From contig JADJGV010000002.1 in assembly GCA_016707895.1 (NCBI GenBank), positions 726,441 to 790,440 of the forward strand: a stretch of 64,000 nucleotides of DNA. Reading direction: 5' to 3'. Positions 35,977 to 46,357 of this stretch are shown piece by piece. Source of the stretch: Myxococcales bacterium (GTDB taxonomy: Bacteria > Myxococcota_A > Polyangia > Haliangiales > Haliangiaceae). Each line of letters opens with the position of its first letter. Position 1 is the stretch's first letter. Position numbers and translations under genes: made by a program. The notes beneath the pieces are model-generated. The model made no database searches and had not been told where the DNA came from. It saw only the letters and a program-made list of their open reading frames with translations.

Positions 35977-37050
35977 ATGAAGGCTCGCCTGGCTTGGTCA
36001 CTCTCTCTCCTGTGCTTCGCGTGTGGCGGTGATGACAGCGGCGTCGGCGTCGACGCCGGCCCCACCTGCACGCCGCTGGTCGCGGCGCCGGTCGGCCGCG
36101 GCGCGGTCCAGAACGCGGCGCCGCTCGGCGACCAGCTCGCGGTGTTGCTGCGCCGGGACGCGGCGATGGTGCTCGCGACCGTCGACGCCGCCGGTGCCGT
36201 CAGCGAGGTCACGGTCGGCACCGGTGCCACCGGCGGCGGCTCGGTCGCGGTCGATCCGCAGGGCCGCGCGTGCGTCGCGTGGGTCGGCGACCAGTCGCGC
36301 GTGCAGGTCGCGTGCGCGCCCGCGTGGCAAGCCGCCGCGACTGCCCTCGAGGCCGAGCCCAACAGCGCGCTGTTCCTCGTCTACGAGACCAGCGCGTGCG
36401 CGACCTCCGCCGGCGGCTGCGTGGCGGCGCCGCAGTGGGTGCTCCACTTCCAGGGCGGCTTCGCCTCGGCCAGCTACGCGAGCTCGGAGGACGGCGCGAC
36501 CTGGACCGAGACCGACCTGTTCATCAGCTCGATCACCGCGCCGACCGGCGTCGCCTCGATGGCGGGGCAGGTCGTCGGCTGCGTCGCCGGCAACGGCGGC
36601 GCGACGCTGGTGACCTACCACCCGTACCGCGGCGACATGGACGACGTGCAGCGCTGGAGCTCGCGCGGCAGCCGCTGCGCGCTCGCCGCCGACGGCCGCA
36701 CGCTGCACCTGGTGAGCAGCGACGACACCCAGATCACGTCCACGTCGTGGGACTTCCCGTACCTGCCCGACGCGCCGTGGCCCGCGCCCGCGCCGCTGGA
36801 GGCGCAGCCGACGCTGCCCGCGCAGAGCCACAGCCCGCTCGCCGCCAGCCTCGTCGACGGCCAGCTCCACGTCGCCTTCGTCGACGCCACCGGCGCCACC
36901 GTCGAGGCCACCCGCGCCGGCGCCGCCTGGACGCTCGCCACCCGCTCGCCGCAAGCCGCCTCCGCCCTCGCCCTGGTCGCTGGCGCTGGCGTCAGCGCCA
37001 CGCTCGCGACCGTCGGCGGCGACACGGCGATCTGGCGCGAGTGCCGGTAG
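35977..37050 (+). CDS. lipoprotein, probable beta-propeller (sialidase/exo-glycosidase-like)
   Basis: The 357-residue protein begins MKARLAWSLSLLCFACGGDD, a lipobox signal with spacer GVGVDAGPTC. The body has regularly spaced strands of the sialidase/exo-glycosidase propeller type, such as SVAVDPQGRACVAWVGDQSRVQVAC, SYASSEDGATWTETDLFISS and GQLHVAFVDATGATVEATRAG; S-x-D-x-G-x-T-W in the second is an Asp-box. One clear Asp-box and weaker ones suggest a six- or seven-bladed propeller. Catalytic residues cannot be identified, so it may be a binding protein instead. Confidence 0.72.
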   Translation: MKARLAWSLSLLCFACGGDDSGVGVDAGPTCTPLVAAPVGRGAVQNAAPLGDQLAVLLRRDAAMVLATVDAAGAVSEVTVGTGATGGGSVAVDPQGRACVAWVGDQSRVQVACAPAWQAAATALEAEPNSALFLVYETSACATSAGGCVAAPQWVLHFQGGFASASYASSEDGATWTETDLFISSITAPTGVASMAGQVVGCVAGNGGATLVTYHPYRGDMDDVQRWSSRGSRCALAADGRTLHLVSSDDTQITSTSWDFPYLPDAPWPAPAPLEAQPTLPAQSHSPLAASLVDGQLHVAFVDATGATVEATRAGAAWTLATRSPQAASALALVAGAGVSATLATVGGDTAIWRECR

Positions 37051-37100
37051 CTGCGGGCGCGGGGCGGGGGCGGCGGCGCTGCGTGCGAAGCTCTACGCGC

Positions 37101-38105
37101 ATGTTCGGGCCATCTCCCACCGCGTGGATCGAGCGGCTGATCCGCATGCCGCGCTCCCGGCGGGTCTACAAGCCGGCGATGCTGCTGGCGGCGCTGGACG
37201 CGATCGACGCGGGCGCGACCGCGGCCCACATCCCGCTCGACGACCTGCTCGACCGCTTCGATGACCTGCTCGAGCGGAGCGGCCTGCGCGGCGACACGTC
37301 GAAGGGGTTCCAGCCGGCGTACCACCTGTCCGACAGCGGCGCGCCGTCGTCCCCGGTGCCGTTCTGGTCGTTGCGGCGCGGCGCCACGGCGGTGCACGGG
37401 CTGGCCAAGCCGGGGAGCAATGGGGCGCTGCGTCGCGCGGCCGACGCGGTCGCGCTGTTGCCGCCGCTCGCGGTCGAGGTGGAGACGCTGGACGCGCGCC
37501 AGGCGGTCCGCGAGGCCATCTACGACCTGCTCGAGCGGGACGGCGATCCGGACTGCCTCGCGCTGGTACGCGCCCACGACGTCAGCTACGCCGACGTGCA
37601 AGCGGATCAACAGCGGCTGCGCGAGCGCTTGCTCCAGCCGTTCCGGCTCGACGACCCGGCGCCGCGGCGGTGCCTCGCCCGACGCGAACAGCGGTCGCGC
37701 CGGCGCGCGTTCGCGGCCGAGGTGCTCGACGCCTACGCGCGGGCCTGCGCGCTGTGCGACCTCCGCATCCAGTGGGGCGACCTGGTCGAGGCCGAGGCCG
37801 CGCACATCAAGCCCCACGCGCTCGATGGCGCCGACGACGTGCGCAACGGCCTGGCCCTCTGTCGGACGCACCACTGGTCGTTCGATCGCGGCCTGTGGTC
37901 CGCAACCGACGCGGCGGTCGTGCAGGTCGTCAGCCCCGACGTCGCGGCCGCCCAGGGCGCCGCCGCCGATCTCGGCAGCCTGCAGCCGTTTCGCGGTCGA
38001 CGGCTACGGCCGCCCACGCTGGCGGGGGCGCGACCGCACCGCGACGCGCTGGCGTGGCACTGGCGCAGCCTCTACCGCGGTGCGGGCGGCGCGCGCGCCG
38101 AGTAG
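37101..38105 (+). CDS. HNH endonuclease-domain protein
   Basis: The 334-residue protein has a long helical N-terminal region and a C-terminal HNH module: CALCDLRIQWGDLVEAEAAHIKPHALDGADDVRNGLALCRTHHWSFDRGL. In it the CxxC, the AHIKP His and the N-G-LALC-x-x-H-H-x-x-F-D pattern form a zinc-bound beta-beta-alpha-metal nuclease core. This matches the HNH_2-type domain found in restriction or defence nucleases fused to a variable N-terminal sensor domain. No methyltransferase or other defence partner is adjacent. The N-terminal domain starts MFGPSPTAWIERLIRMPRSR. Confidence 0.85.
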   Translation: MFGPSPTAWIERLIRMPRSRRVYKPAMLLAALDAIDAGATAAHIPLDDLLDRFDDLLERSGLRGDTSKGFQPAYHLSDSGAPSSPVPFWSLRRGATAVHGLAKPGSNGALRRAADAVALLPPLAVEVETLDARQAVREAIYDLLERDGDPDCLALVRAHDVSYADVQADQQRLRERLLQPFRLDDPAPRRCLARREQRSRRRAFAAEVLDAYARACALCDLRIQWGDLVEAEAAHIKPHALDGADDVRNGLALCRTHHWSFDRGLWSATDAAVVQVVSPDVAAAQGAAADLGSLQPFRGRRLRPPTLAGARPHRDALAWHWRSLYRGAGGARAE

Positions 38106-38135
38106 CGTCCCGTCGCTCGCGTCTCTCCCTGGAGC

Positions 38136-39517
<1,382 letters not shown>

Positions 39518-39591
39518 GGCCTGCGAGAGTATCCAAGCGCCGCCCGAGGGCAACGCCCGGGGGCGGCAATCGCCCGGGGGTGTCGACGCGC

Positions 39592-39947
39592 CTACGCCTC
39601 GGCGTCGTGGGCCTTGCGCACGCCCAGCGCGATCAGCACCCAGACGAACGCCAGGATCGTGAAGCCGACGCCGATGGGCGTGATGGCCTCGCCCAGGCCC
39701 TGGATCAGCACGTCGACGTCGAGCGGCGTGCCCGGCTCGCGGTGGCGGGTGACCGCCCACAGCACGACGGTGACGTTGGTGGCGACGCCGCCGAGCGTGA
39801 ACAGCACGTAGCCACGCTGAGCGCGCGCAGGAACGCCAGGCGGCGGGGGGGCGCCGCGCAAGAACCGGACGGCGCCGACCACCAGCACCGCGCCGAGCAG
39901 CAGCAGAGCCAGGTCGTGTAGCCACCGGCGATCAGGTAGTAGGGCAT
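39592..39947 (-). pseudogene. small membrane protein gene, one frameshift
   Basis: ATG 39947, preceded by a GGAA-type ribosome site, gives MPYYLIAGGYTTW. A single-base shift near 39908 then moves to LALLLLGAVLVVGAVRFLRG and onward through TPIGVGFTILAFVWVLIALGV, ending at 39592. The corrected product has about 118 residues and three transmembrane helices, with a Pro-rich loop. Function is unknown. It lies upstream of, and is divergent from, an ECF sigma factor, with both starts about 100 bp apart. Confidence 0.6.
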
Positions 39948-40046
39948 GGGTTCCCTTCCGGCTCGTTTCCACCATACAACGCGGGCGGCCGGCGATCGTG
40001 ACGGTCGATCGGCTTGTCACGATCGCCGCCCTGGGGCGTTATCGCG

Positions 40047-40609
40047 GTGGACGCCGTGGTCGAACGCGAGCTGGTGGCGCGGCTGCGCCGCGGCGACGCC
40101 GGGGCGTTCGACGGGATCTACGCGTGGATGCGGCCGCGGCTGTGGAGCTTCCTGGCGCGGATGACCGGCCGCCGCGACGTGGCCGACGATCTGGCGCAGG
40201 AGGTGTGGCTGCGGCTGGCGCGCAACGCCCACAAGCTGGCCGACGACACCCGGCTGCCGGCGTGGCTGTTCACGGTGGCCCGCAACCTGTACGTGTCGCA
40301 GTGGCGCAGCGCCCAGGCGGCGCGGGCGCTGGCCGGCGACCTGCTGCCGGCCGAGGCGCTGGCGGCCAGCCCGTTCGAGGCCGCCGCCGAGTCACAGACC
40401 GCGGCGCGGGTCGAGCGCGCGATCGCCGGCCTGCCGCCGAGCTACCGCGAGATCGTGCTGTTGTGCACGGTCGAGGGCCTGGCGCCGCGCGACGCCGCGG
40501 CGGTGCTGGGGTGACGCCCGAGGCCGCCCGGCAGCGGCTGTCGCGGGCGCGCGCGATGATCGAGGCCGCGCTGGGCGACCTGGCGCGCTATCCTGGAGGA
40601 GAGCCATGA
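40047..40609 (+). pseudogene. ECF RNA polymerase sigma factor, one frameshift
   Basis: GTG 40047 starts VDAVVERELVARLRRGDAGAFDGIYAWMRPRLWSFLARMTG, with region 2 including DVADDLAQEVWLRLARNAHKL and DTRLPAWLFTVARNLYVSQWR. Region 4 (AIAGLPPSYREIVLLCTVEGLAPRDAAAVLG) hits a stop at 40512, but the next frame continues VTPEAARQRLSRARAMIEAAL to 40609. One missing G near 40509 explains it. Its last codons overlap the following small membrane gene (ATGA), a usual sigma/anti-sigma arrangement. It is probably functional in the cell. Confidence 0.85.
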
Positions 40610-40836
40610 CCGGACCGGTCGACCCACGCGACCCGCTCGACGCGCTCGTGCGCGCGGCCCTGCCGGCGCACGATCAGCCCGACCCGCAGATCGCGGCAAC
40701 CCGCGAGGCGTGGCGGGCCGAGCTGCGCCACCACCACCGCGCGCGCTCGTGGCGCTACCGGCTGGAGGCCGGCGCGATGATGACCGCGGCGGCGGCGCAG
40801 CTGGTGTGGGTGGTGGGCAGCCTGTTCGGGGGGTGA
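40606..40836 (+). CDS. small membrane protein, possible anti-sigma factor
   Basis: The 76-residue protein starts MTGPVDPRDPLDALVRAALPAHD and carries a soluble helical N-terminus and one C-terminal transmembrane helix (AGAMMTAAAAQLVWVVGSLFGG). It overlaps the ECF sigma gene by four bases, and this layout (short cytosolic domain plus one transmembrane helix) fits a small anti-sigma factor of the type often encoded next to ECF genes. No zinc-binding HxxxCxxC is present, so it is not a ZAS-type anti-sigma. Its role is inferred. Confidence 0.6.
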   Translation: MTGPVDPRDPLDALVRAALPAHDQPDPQIAATREAWRAELRHHHRARSWRYRLEAGAMMTAAAAQLVWVVGSLFGG

Positions 40837-40843
40837 GCGGCGA

Positions 40844-41270
40844 TCAGGCCGGCTCGACCAGCTCGACCAGGTAGCCGTCCGGATCCGGACGAAGGCGATG
40901 CGGGCGGCGCCGAGCCGCGGCAGCGCGACCGTCATGACGTCGCCGACCACCTCGATCCCGGCCGCGGCCAGGGCGCGCGGGTGCCGGCGAGGTCGTCGAC
41001 CTGCAGCGTGACGTGGACGCCGCCGGCGGTGGTGGGCTGCGGCGGCTCGAACGCCATCAGCTCGATCATCGCGCCGAACCGCGCCAGCCGGATCATCACC
41101 AGCCGCATCCGCGTGGCGCGGCCGCCGGTGTAGAACGCCGGCACCTCGCCGTCGACGATCGCGTCGTCTGCGACGGCGCCGCCCAGCAGGTCGACCCAGA
41201 AGCCGAGCGCGCGCGGGACGTCGGCGACGATCAGGTCGGCGTGGGCGACGGCGATCTCGGCCCCACCTCG
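40844..41270 (-). pseudogene. glyoxalase/VOC-fold protein gene, frameshifted
   Basis: Fragments in three frames assemble to one VOC-superfamily protein: LIVADVPRALGFWVDLLGGAV, then FYTGGRATRMRLVMIRLARF, GGVHVTLQVDDLAG, AGIEVVGDVMTVALPRLG, and a terminus RDPDGYLVELVEPA reached by adding one G near 40888. The paired beta-alpha-beta-beta-beta layout and DPDGYLVEL are typical of bleomycin-resistance/glyoxalase proteins. At least two indels are needed. The start is not clear (about 41260-41275). Confidence 0.65.
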
Positions 41271-41288
41271 CCGGGGCCGATCGCGGCG

Positions 41289-42839
41289 TCAGCGCGCCCG
41301 AGCGCCACTGCTCGCCCAGGCTGGGCGCGGGCGCGAAGGCGTGGGCCAGCGCGAGCTGGTGGCGCGCGCCGGCGGGATCGCCAGCGCCGAACAGCGCGCG
41401 GGCCAGCGCGGCGCGGCGGGCCGGCAGGCGCGGCGCCTCGGCCACCAGCCGTTCGAGGTCGGGCACCAGCGCGGCCAGCTCGATCGGCGTGGTCGCGCTC
41501 GCTCGACGCGCGGCCGCCGGCCTGCTCCCCGGCTGGTCGCGCAGGCGGTAGTCGATCCGATAGCCGACCACCAGCGTCGCGACGCACACCGCGGCCCACG
41601 CCCCGCGCGCCGGCCCCAGCGCCGCGCGATCCGCAGCGCGCGGCGCGGCTGGCTCGAGGATGCGCCGGCGCGCGAGCGCGAGCGCGCGGTGCCGACCAGC
41701 AGCGTCATCACCGGGCACTCGCCCATGACGCCCCACGGCCACTGGAACGGCGAGCCGAACTGCGCGATCCGCTTGGGCAGGTGCAGCGGCACGGTGCCCA
41801 GCAAGAACACGACCGCGCAGCCGGCCGGTAGCCGGCCAGCATCCGGGCGGCGCCGGAGCTGCATCGCGACCAGTACCAGAACAGATCGACGAGCAGATCG
41901 CGGGAAGTGGATGTTGTAGCGGCGCCACCAGTCGGCGACGCCGTCGGCCAGGAGCGGCGCGCGGAACGCCGCGCCATCGCGACGCCGAAGCAGCGGGTCA
42001 GCCCGAGCAGAGCGCGCCGGCGCCGCACGCGTACAGCACCGCGCGCACCGGGTAGACGAGGATCACCAGCGGAGGGACGCGCAGCCAGTCGCGCGCGCGC
42101 GCTCGGCCAGCCGGACGTTGGGGTCGAGGCCGACGTGGCCGATCAGCGTCAGCGCCGCCTGCAGCGCCAGGCCGTAGGCCAGCCAGCGCAGCCCCGAGCG
42201 CTGCACGTCGGCGTCGAGGCGGCGCACGCCGTCGGTGACCACCGCCAGCCGCGGCAGCGCCAGCATGTAGACCGGCGTCAGCGCGAACGGCGCGAACAGG
42301 AAGTAGCCGAGGAACTCGAGCCGGGTCGGCTGCGCGCCGCCGATCCGGGCCTCGTGCCACCCCACCAGCGCGCGCAGGAACCAGCCGAGCGCGAACAGGT
42401 AGCTGACCATCGACGTCCACGGGTGCGCGGCGGTCCACGCCGGGAAGTGGGTCGCGTCGGCGAGCGCGAACCAGCGCCAGCAAGGTCGCGATCGGGAACA
42501 GCACGGTGACCGCCGGCCGCGCCCGACCACAGCGCGGCGGTAGGCCAGCGTCCACCGCGACGCCGAACGCGGTGAACGGCGCTGACCAGCAGCCCGCACC
42601 GCCAGCCGAGGTCAAGAGCAGGGCCTCGCCGCGCAGGCGCGCCGGGCACCGCCAGGAGCGCGCCGTGGCCGATGACGAGGAGGCCAGCAAGATCTGGCAC
42701 GAGCCCTCGCCAAACGGCCGCGGCGCCCAGCGAGCAGCGACACGACGCCGAGCCGGTGCGGCGCGCCGGCGGCGAGCGCGAGCGCGGCGAAGCTCGCCCA
42801 TCGGATCAGCCGGCGCGGCTCGGGTGCGCGATCGGTCAT
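41289..42839 (-). pseudogene. MBOAT-like membrane acyltransferase gene, multiple frameshifts
   Basis: Fragments give an N-terminus MTDRAPEPRRLIRWASFAALALAAGAPHRLG (ATG 42839) and hydrophobic segments (MVSYLFALGWFLRALVGWHE, RLEFLGYFLFAPFALTPVYML, PPLVILVYPVRAVLYACGAG). Then come DGVADWWRRYNIHF (an MBOAT-type W-R-x-Y/W-N-I site), a second DLLVDLFWYW and HLPKRIAQFGSPFQWPWGVMG. A TPR-like tail (LAALVPDLERLVAEAPRLPARRAALARALFGAGDPAGAR) closes it. The order fits an MBOAT-family acyltransferase, which moves acyl groups across or at the membrane. At least four frame changes are needed. It is probably intact in the cell. Confidence 0.6.
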
Positions 42840-42997
42840 GCCCGATCGGCAAAGCACTACGCATGCCTTGTGCGGGCGCGCACACCGACCGCCACCGCGG
42901 CGACGCAGCGCGGGGTGATCGCCAGGATCTCACCGGGTCGCGGTGGAGGTTGGGCAGCGCGGCGTCGGCGCCTGGTTCGACCTCAGGACCGATCGGA

Positions 42998-43582
42998 TCA
43001 GGTCGTCGCCGGCGTCCACAAGGGCTCGGTGCGCCCGTCCTTCATCGCCGCCCAGCGACCGAACACGAACAGCGCGTCGGACAGCCGGTTCAGGTAGACC
43101 ACCGGCAGCTCGCCGAGGTCCTCGTGCTCACCGAACGCGACCAGCAGGCGCTCGCCGCGCCGGCACACGGTGCGCGCCAGGTGGAAGTGCGCGCTCGCGG
43201 CGCCGCCGCCGGGCAGGACGAAGCTGGTGAGCGGCGGCGGGCTGTCGTTGAGCGCGTCGATGTCGCGCTCGAGGGCGTCGACGTGGCGCAGCTCGACCCG
43301 CGGCAGCGTGGCCCGGCGCGCTGGATCCGGCGTGGCCAGCTCGGCGCCGAGGTTGAACAGCTCGTTCTGGACGCGGTGGATGATCGGGATCAGGTGATCG
43401 CCGGCGGCCGAGCTCTCGAGCGCCGTGCGGACCAGCCCCAGCGTCGCGTTGAGCTCGTCGACGGTGCCGTACGCCTCGATGCGTGGGTTGGCCTTGCTGA
43501 CGCGGTCGCCGCCGATGAGCGACGTCTGCCCGAGATCTCCGCCCTTGGTGTAGACCTTGTCGATGCACGGCGGCGCTAGCAC
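42998..43582 (-). CDS. cob(I)yrinic acid a,c-diamide adenosyltransferase (PduO type)
   Basis: The 194-residue protein makes adenosylcobalamin by transferring adenosine from ATP to Co(I). It contains KVYTKGGDLGQTSLIGGDRVSKANPRIEAYGTVDELNATLG, where the YTKGGD and G-x-V-D-E-L-N-x-x-L stretches form the PduO-type ATP site, and R-x-x-C-R-R-(A/G)-E-R near the end (ARTVCRRGERLLVAF). All signatures are intact. It is the only undamaged gene in the 39-46 kb zone of frameshifts. The GTG at 43582 may be too far upstream; an in-frame start closer to IDKVYTK is possible. Confidence 0.93.
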   Translation of the reverse strand: MLAPPCIDKVYTKGGDLGQTSLIGGDRVSKANPRIEAYGTVDELNATLGLVRTALESSAAGDHLIPIIHRVQNELFNLGAELATPDPARRATLPRVELRHVDALERDIDALNDSPPPLTSFVLPGGGAASAHFHLARTVCRRGERLLVAFGEHEDLGELPVVYLNRLSDALFVFGRWAAMKDGRTEPLWTPATT

Positions 43583-43699
43583 GCCGACCCGGAGAGGCCC
43601 GCGCCGATCAAGTTTCGATCGGGCTGATCAATCGCATGGCGTGCGCGCGCGGCGGGCCGCGGCGTTGACCGTGATCAGTGCGCGGCGCAAGCGTCGCGG

Positions 43700-45044
43700 C
43701 CGCTGGATCGTCATCCGGATCTCCGCCGCGCCCCGTGGCGGCTCGTCGTCGCGCTGGTCGCGGGCGCGCTCGTCGCGTGCGGTGGTGACGACGGCGGGAC
43801 CGCCGTGGATGCCCCCGCCGCCGACGCGTTCGTGTCGGACTGCGGCTTCCCCGGCGACGTCGGCAACGAGCTGGGCGTGGGCCGGTTCTGCGCCAGCCTC
43901 GGCGACTGCAGCGACCCGCGGGCGCCGCTGTGCTCGTCACTCGGCGACGCCAACACCCACTTCTGCACCAAGACGTGCAGCGCCACCGGGCCGGCCGATC
44001 AGTGCGGCGCCGGCGCCGAGTGCACCTGCAACGCCGGCAACCAGTGCGCGGCTGCACGCCGTCGGTGTGCCTGGGCCATGACCGTCACGCGCTGTCGAAG
44101 GAAGGTCCCGATGAAGAAGCTCGCGCTCGCGCTCGTGAATCGGCTGCCGCTGGCTGCGCCGATGATCCGACCACCCCCAGCAGGAGATCCTGCCGGGCCT
44201 GATGGTGCCGCCCGTGCCGGCCAACGGCCTGCAGGTGATCACGCCGATCTTCCGCGACGTCGCCGCCGGCACCGAGGTCGAGGGTGTGCGCCTGGACCGA
44301 CGCGGTCCTGCCCGACGCGCCGACGTGCGCTCGACGATCGGCTACCAGACCGACTTCGGCCACCACACGATCGTCTACTACACGACCCAGAAGCTGCCGG
44401 CCGGCACCCGGCGGGTGTGCACCGACAACGACATGGCGAGCTTCCGCTACCTGGCCGGCAACCCCGGCGACGGCATCGCCAACGTCGCGCCGGGCAACCT
44501 CGTCTACAAGATCCCGCCGGGCGCGCAGATCGTCATCAACCACCACTACCTCAACTCCGGGACCGAGGCGGTCGACGGGCAGTCGCTGAGTGAACCTCGA
44601 GTTCGCCGACCCCGGCCAGACTCACGCCGTCGGGCTCGACCGCGTTCCTCGACTCGACGATCGAGGTGCCGCCCGGGGTGTCGGCGTTCGAGACCACGTG
44701 CAACGTCGATCGCACGCTGAAGCTCTGGTACTTCGCGCCGCACATGCACCGCTGGGGCACGCGCATCCAGATCGATCACACCCACGCCGCCACCACCGAG
44801 CGGCTGTTCGACACCGAGTGGGAGGAGTCGTTCGTTCCACCCGCCCGAGCTGCTGCGCTGGGAGCCGGACGCGCCCAAGATGTTCGTGCCCGGCGACCAG
44901 CTCAAGGTGCGCTGCGAGTGGAACAACGACACCGCCGGGCCGCTCGGCTTCGGCTTCGAGATGTGCGTCGCGTTCGGCATGTTCGTCGACGACACCGGCA
45001 CCGGCAACTTCGCCTGTGATGGCGGTTCGTGGACCGACTTCTGA
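43700..45044 (+). pseudogene. copper type II monooxygenase-like lipoprotein gene, frameshifted
   Basis: The assembled reading is LVVALVAGALVACGGDDGG (lipobox), then VDAPAADAFVSDCGFPGDVG and a Cys-rich stretch, EILPGLMVPPVPANGLQVITPIFRDVAAGTEVEG, and the catalytic-domain features HHTIVYYTTQKLPAGTRRVC and INHHYLNSGTEAV. FAPHMHRWGTRIQID and a last segment ending GTGNFACDGGSWTDF close it. The HH-x-Y-x-N and H-M-H motifs match the copper sites of PHM/DBH-type type II copper monooxygenases. Four or more single-base shifts are needed. The start is not determined; 43700 is approximate. Confidence 0.65.
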
Positions 45045-45087
45045 TCCGCGCTGATCGGCGGCGGCGCCGGCCTGCTATCGTCGGCCG

Positions 45088-46357
45088 GTGAGCCCGACCC
45101 AGGATCGAGCTGGCGGTGGTGGCGCCGGTGCTGGCGGTCCGCCCGGGGCTGACGGTGATCGAGCACGACGGGGGGGTGGTGTGGGCGAGCCCCGGGGCGA
45201 CGGTGCAGGCGGGCGCGCCGTGGGTGGCCAGCGCCGACGACGACGGCGCCGACGTCGTGCTCGACGCGCGCGTCCATCGGATCTGGTACCGGCGGGCCTC
45301 GTCGACCAGCGATCCGCTGTTCGCGCGCTGTTCGAGGTCAACGCCGTGAGCAAGCTGCTGATCGATCCGGCCGACGGGCGGATCGTCGACGCCAACCCGG
45401 CGGCGGTGCGGTTCTACGGCTGGGAGCTGGCCGAGCTGCGGGCGATGACGATCTACGAGATCAACACCGCGTCGCCGGCCGAGATCGCCGCCGAGCTGGA
45501 GCGCGCCCGCACCCGGCGGCGGTCGAAGTTCGAGTTCCGCCACCGCACCCGCGCCGGGGCGATCGCCGACGTCGAGGTGGCCAGCGGGCCGATCACGCTG
45601 GCCGGCCGCACGCTGCTCTTGTCGATCATCCACGACGTGACCGAGGCCCGCCGCATCGAGGAGCAGCTGCGCCAGGTGCAGGGGCTCGAGGCGCTGGGGC
45701 GGCTGGCCGCGGGCATCGCCCACGACGTCGGCAACCTGCTGACGGTGATCACCGCGTCGGCGCAGCTGGCGCAGCGGCGCGGCAACGCCGACACCGCGGG
45801 CCTGATGACCGAGGTCCCGCCGCCACCCGGCGCAGGCCGACCTGACCCGGCGGCTGCTGGCGCTGGGCAGCCAGCAGGCGCTGGCGCCGCGGGCGGTGGC
45901 GGTCGACGAGCTGCTCGCCGACACCGTCGGGCTGCTGCGGCGGACCTTGCCGACCGAGATCGCGGTGACGACGCGGGTCGCTCCGGCGCTGCCGGCGGTG
46001 CACGTCGACCGCGCGCAGATCGAGCTGGTGCTGTTGAACCTGGCGATCAACGCGCGCGACGCGATGCCCGACGGCGGCGAGCTGGTGCTGTCGGCGTCGC
46101 CAGCCGGCGAGCTGCCGCCGGTGGTGGCGCCGGGGAGCTACGTCGCGGTGGCGGTCGCCGACACCGGCACCGGCATGGACGCGGCGATCCGGGCCCGGGT
46201 CTTCGAGCCGTTCTTCACGACCAAGCCGCCTGGCGTCGGCACCGGCCTGGGCTTGCCGGTGGCGTTCGGGGTGGTGACCCAGACCGGCGGCACGATCACC
46301 GTCGACACCACGCCGGGCCGCGGCACCACGTTCACGGTCTACCTGCCGGCGGCGTGA
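45088..46357 (+). pseudogene. PAS-domain sensor histidine kinase gene, two frameshifts
   Basis: The N-terminal part (frame from about 45116, VRPGLTVIEHDGGVVWASPGA) leads by one missing C near 45330 into a PAS domain (LFEVNAVSKLLIDPADGRIVDANPAAVRFYGWELAELRAMTIYEIN). The phosphoacceptor helix is GRLAAGIAHDVGNLLTVITASA (HDxGN). An extra C near 45824 moves on to RRLLALGSQQAL and the ATPase domain: NLAINARDAMPDG (N box), VADTGTGMD (G1), FEPFFTTKPPGVGTGLGL (F/G2). No transmembrane segment is evident. The partner response regulator is not in the window. It ends exactly where the minus-strand gene at 46358 ends. Confidence 0.8.
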
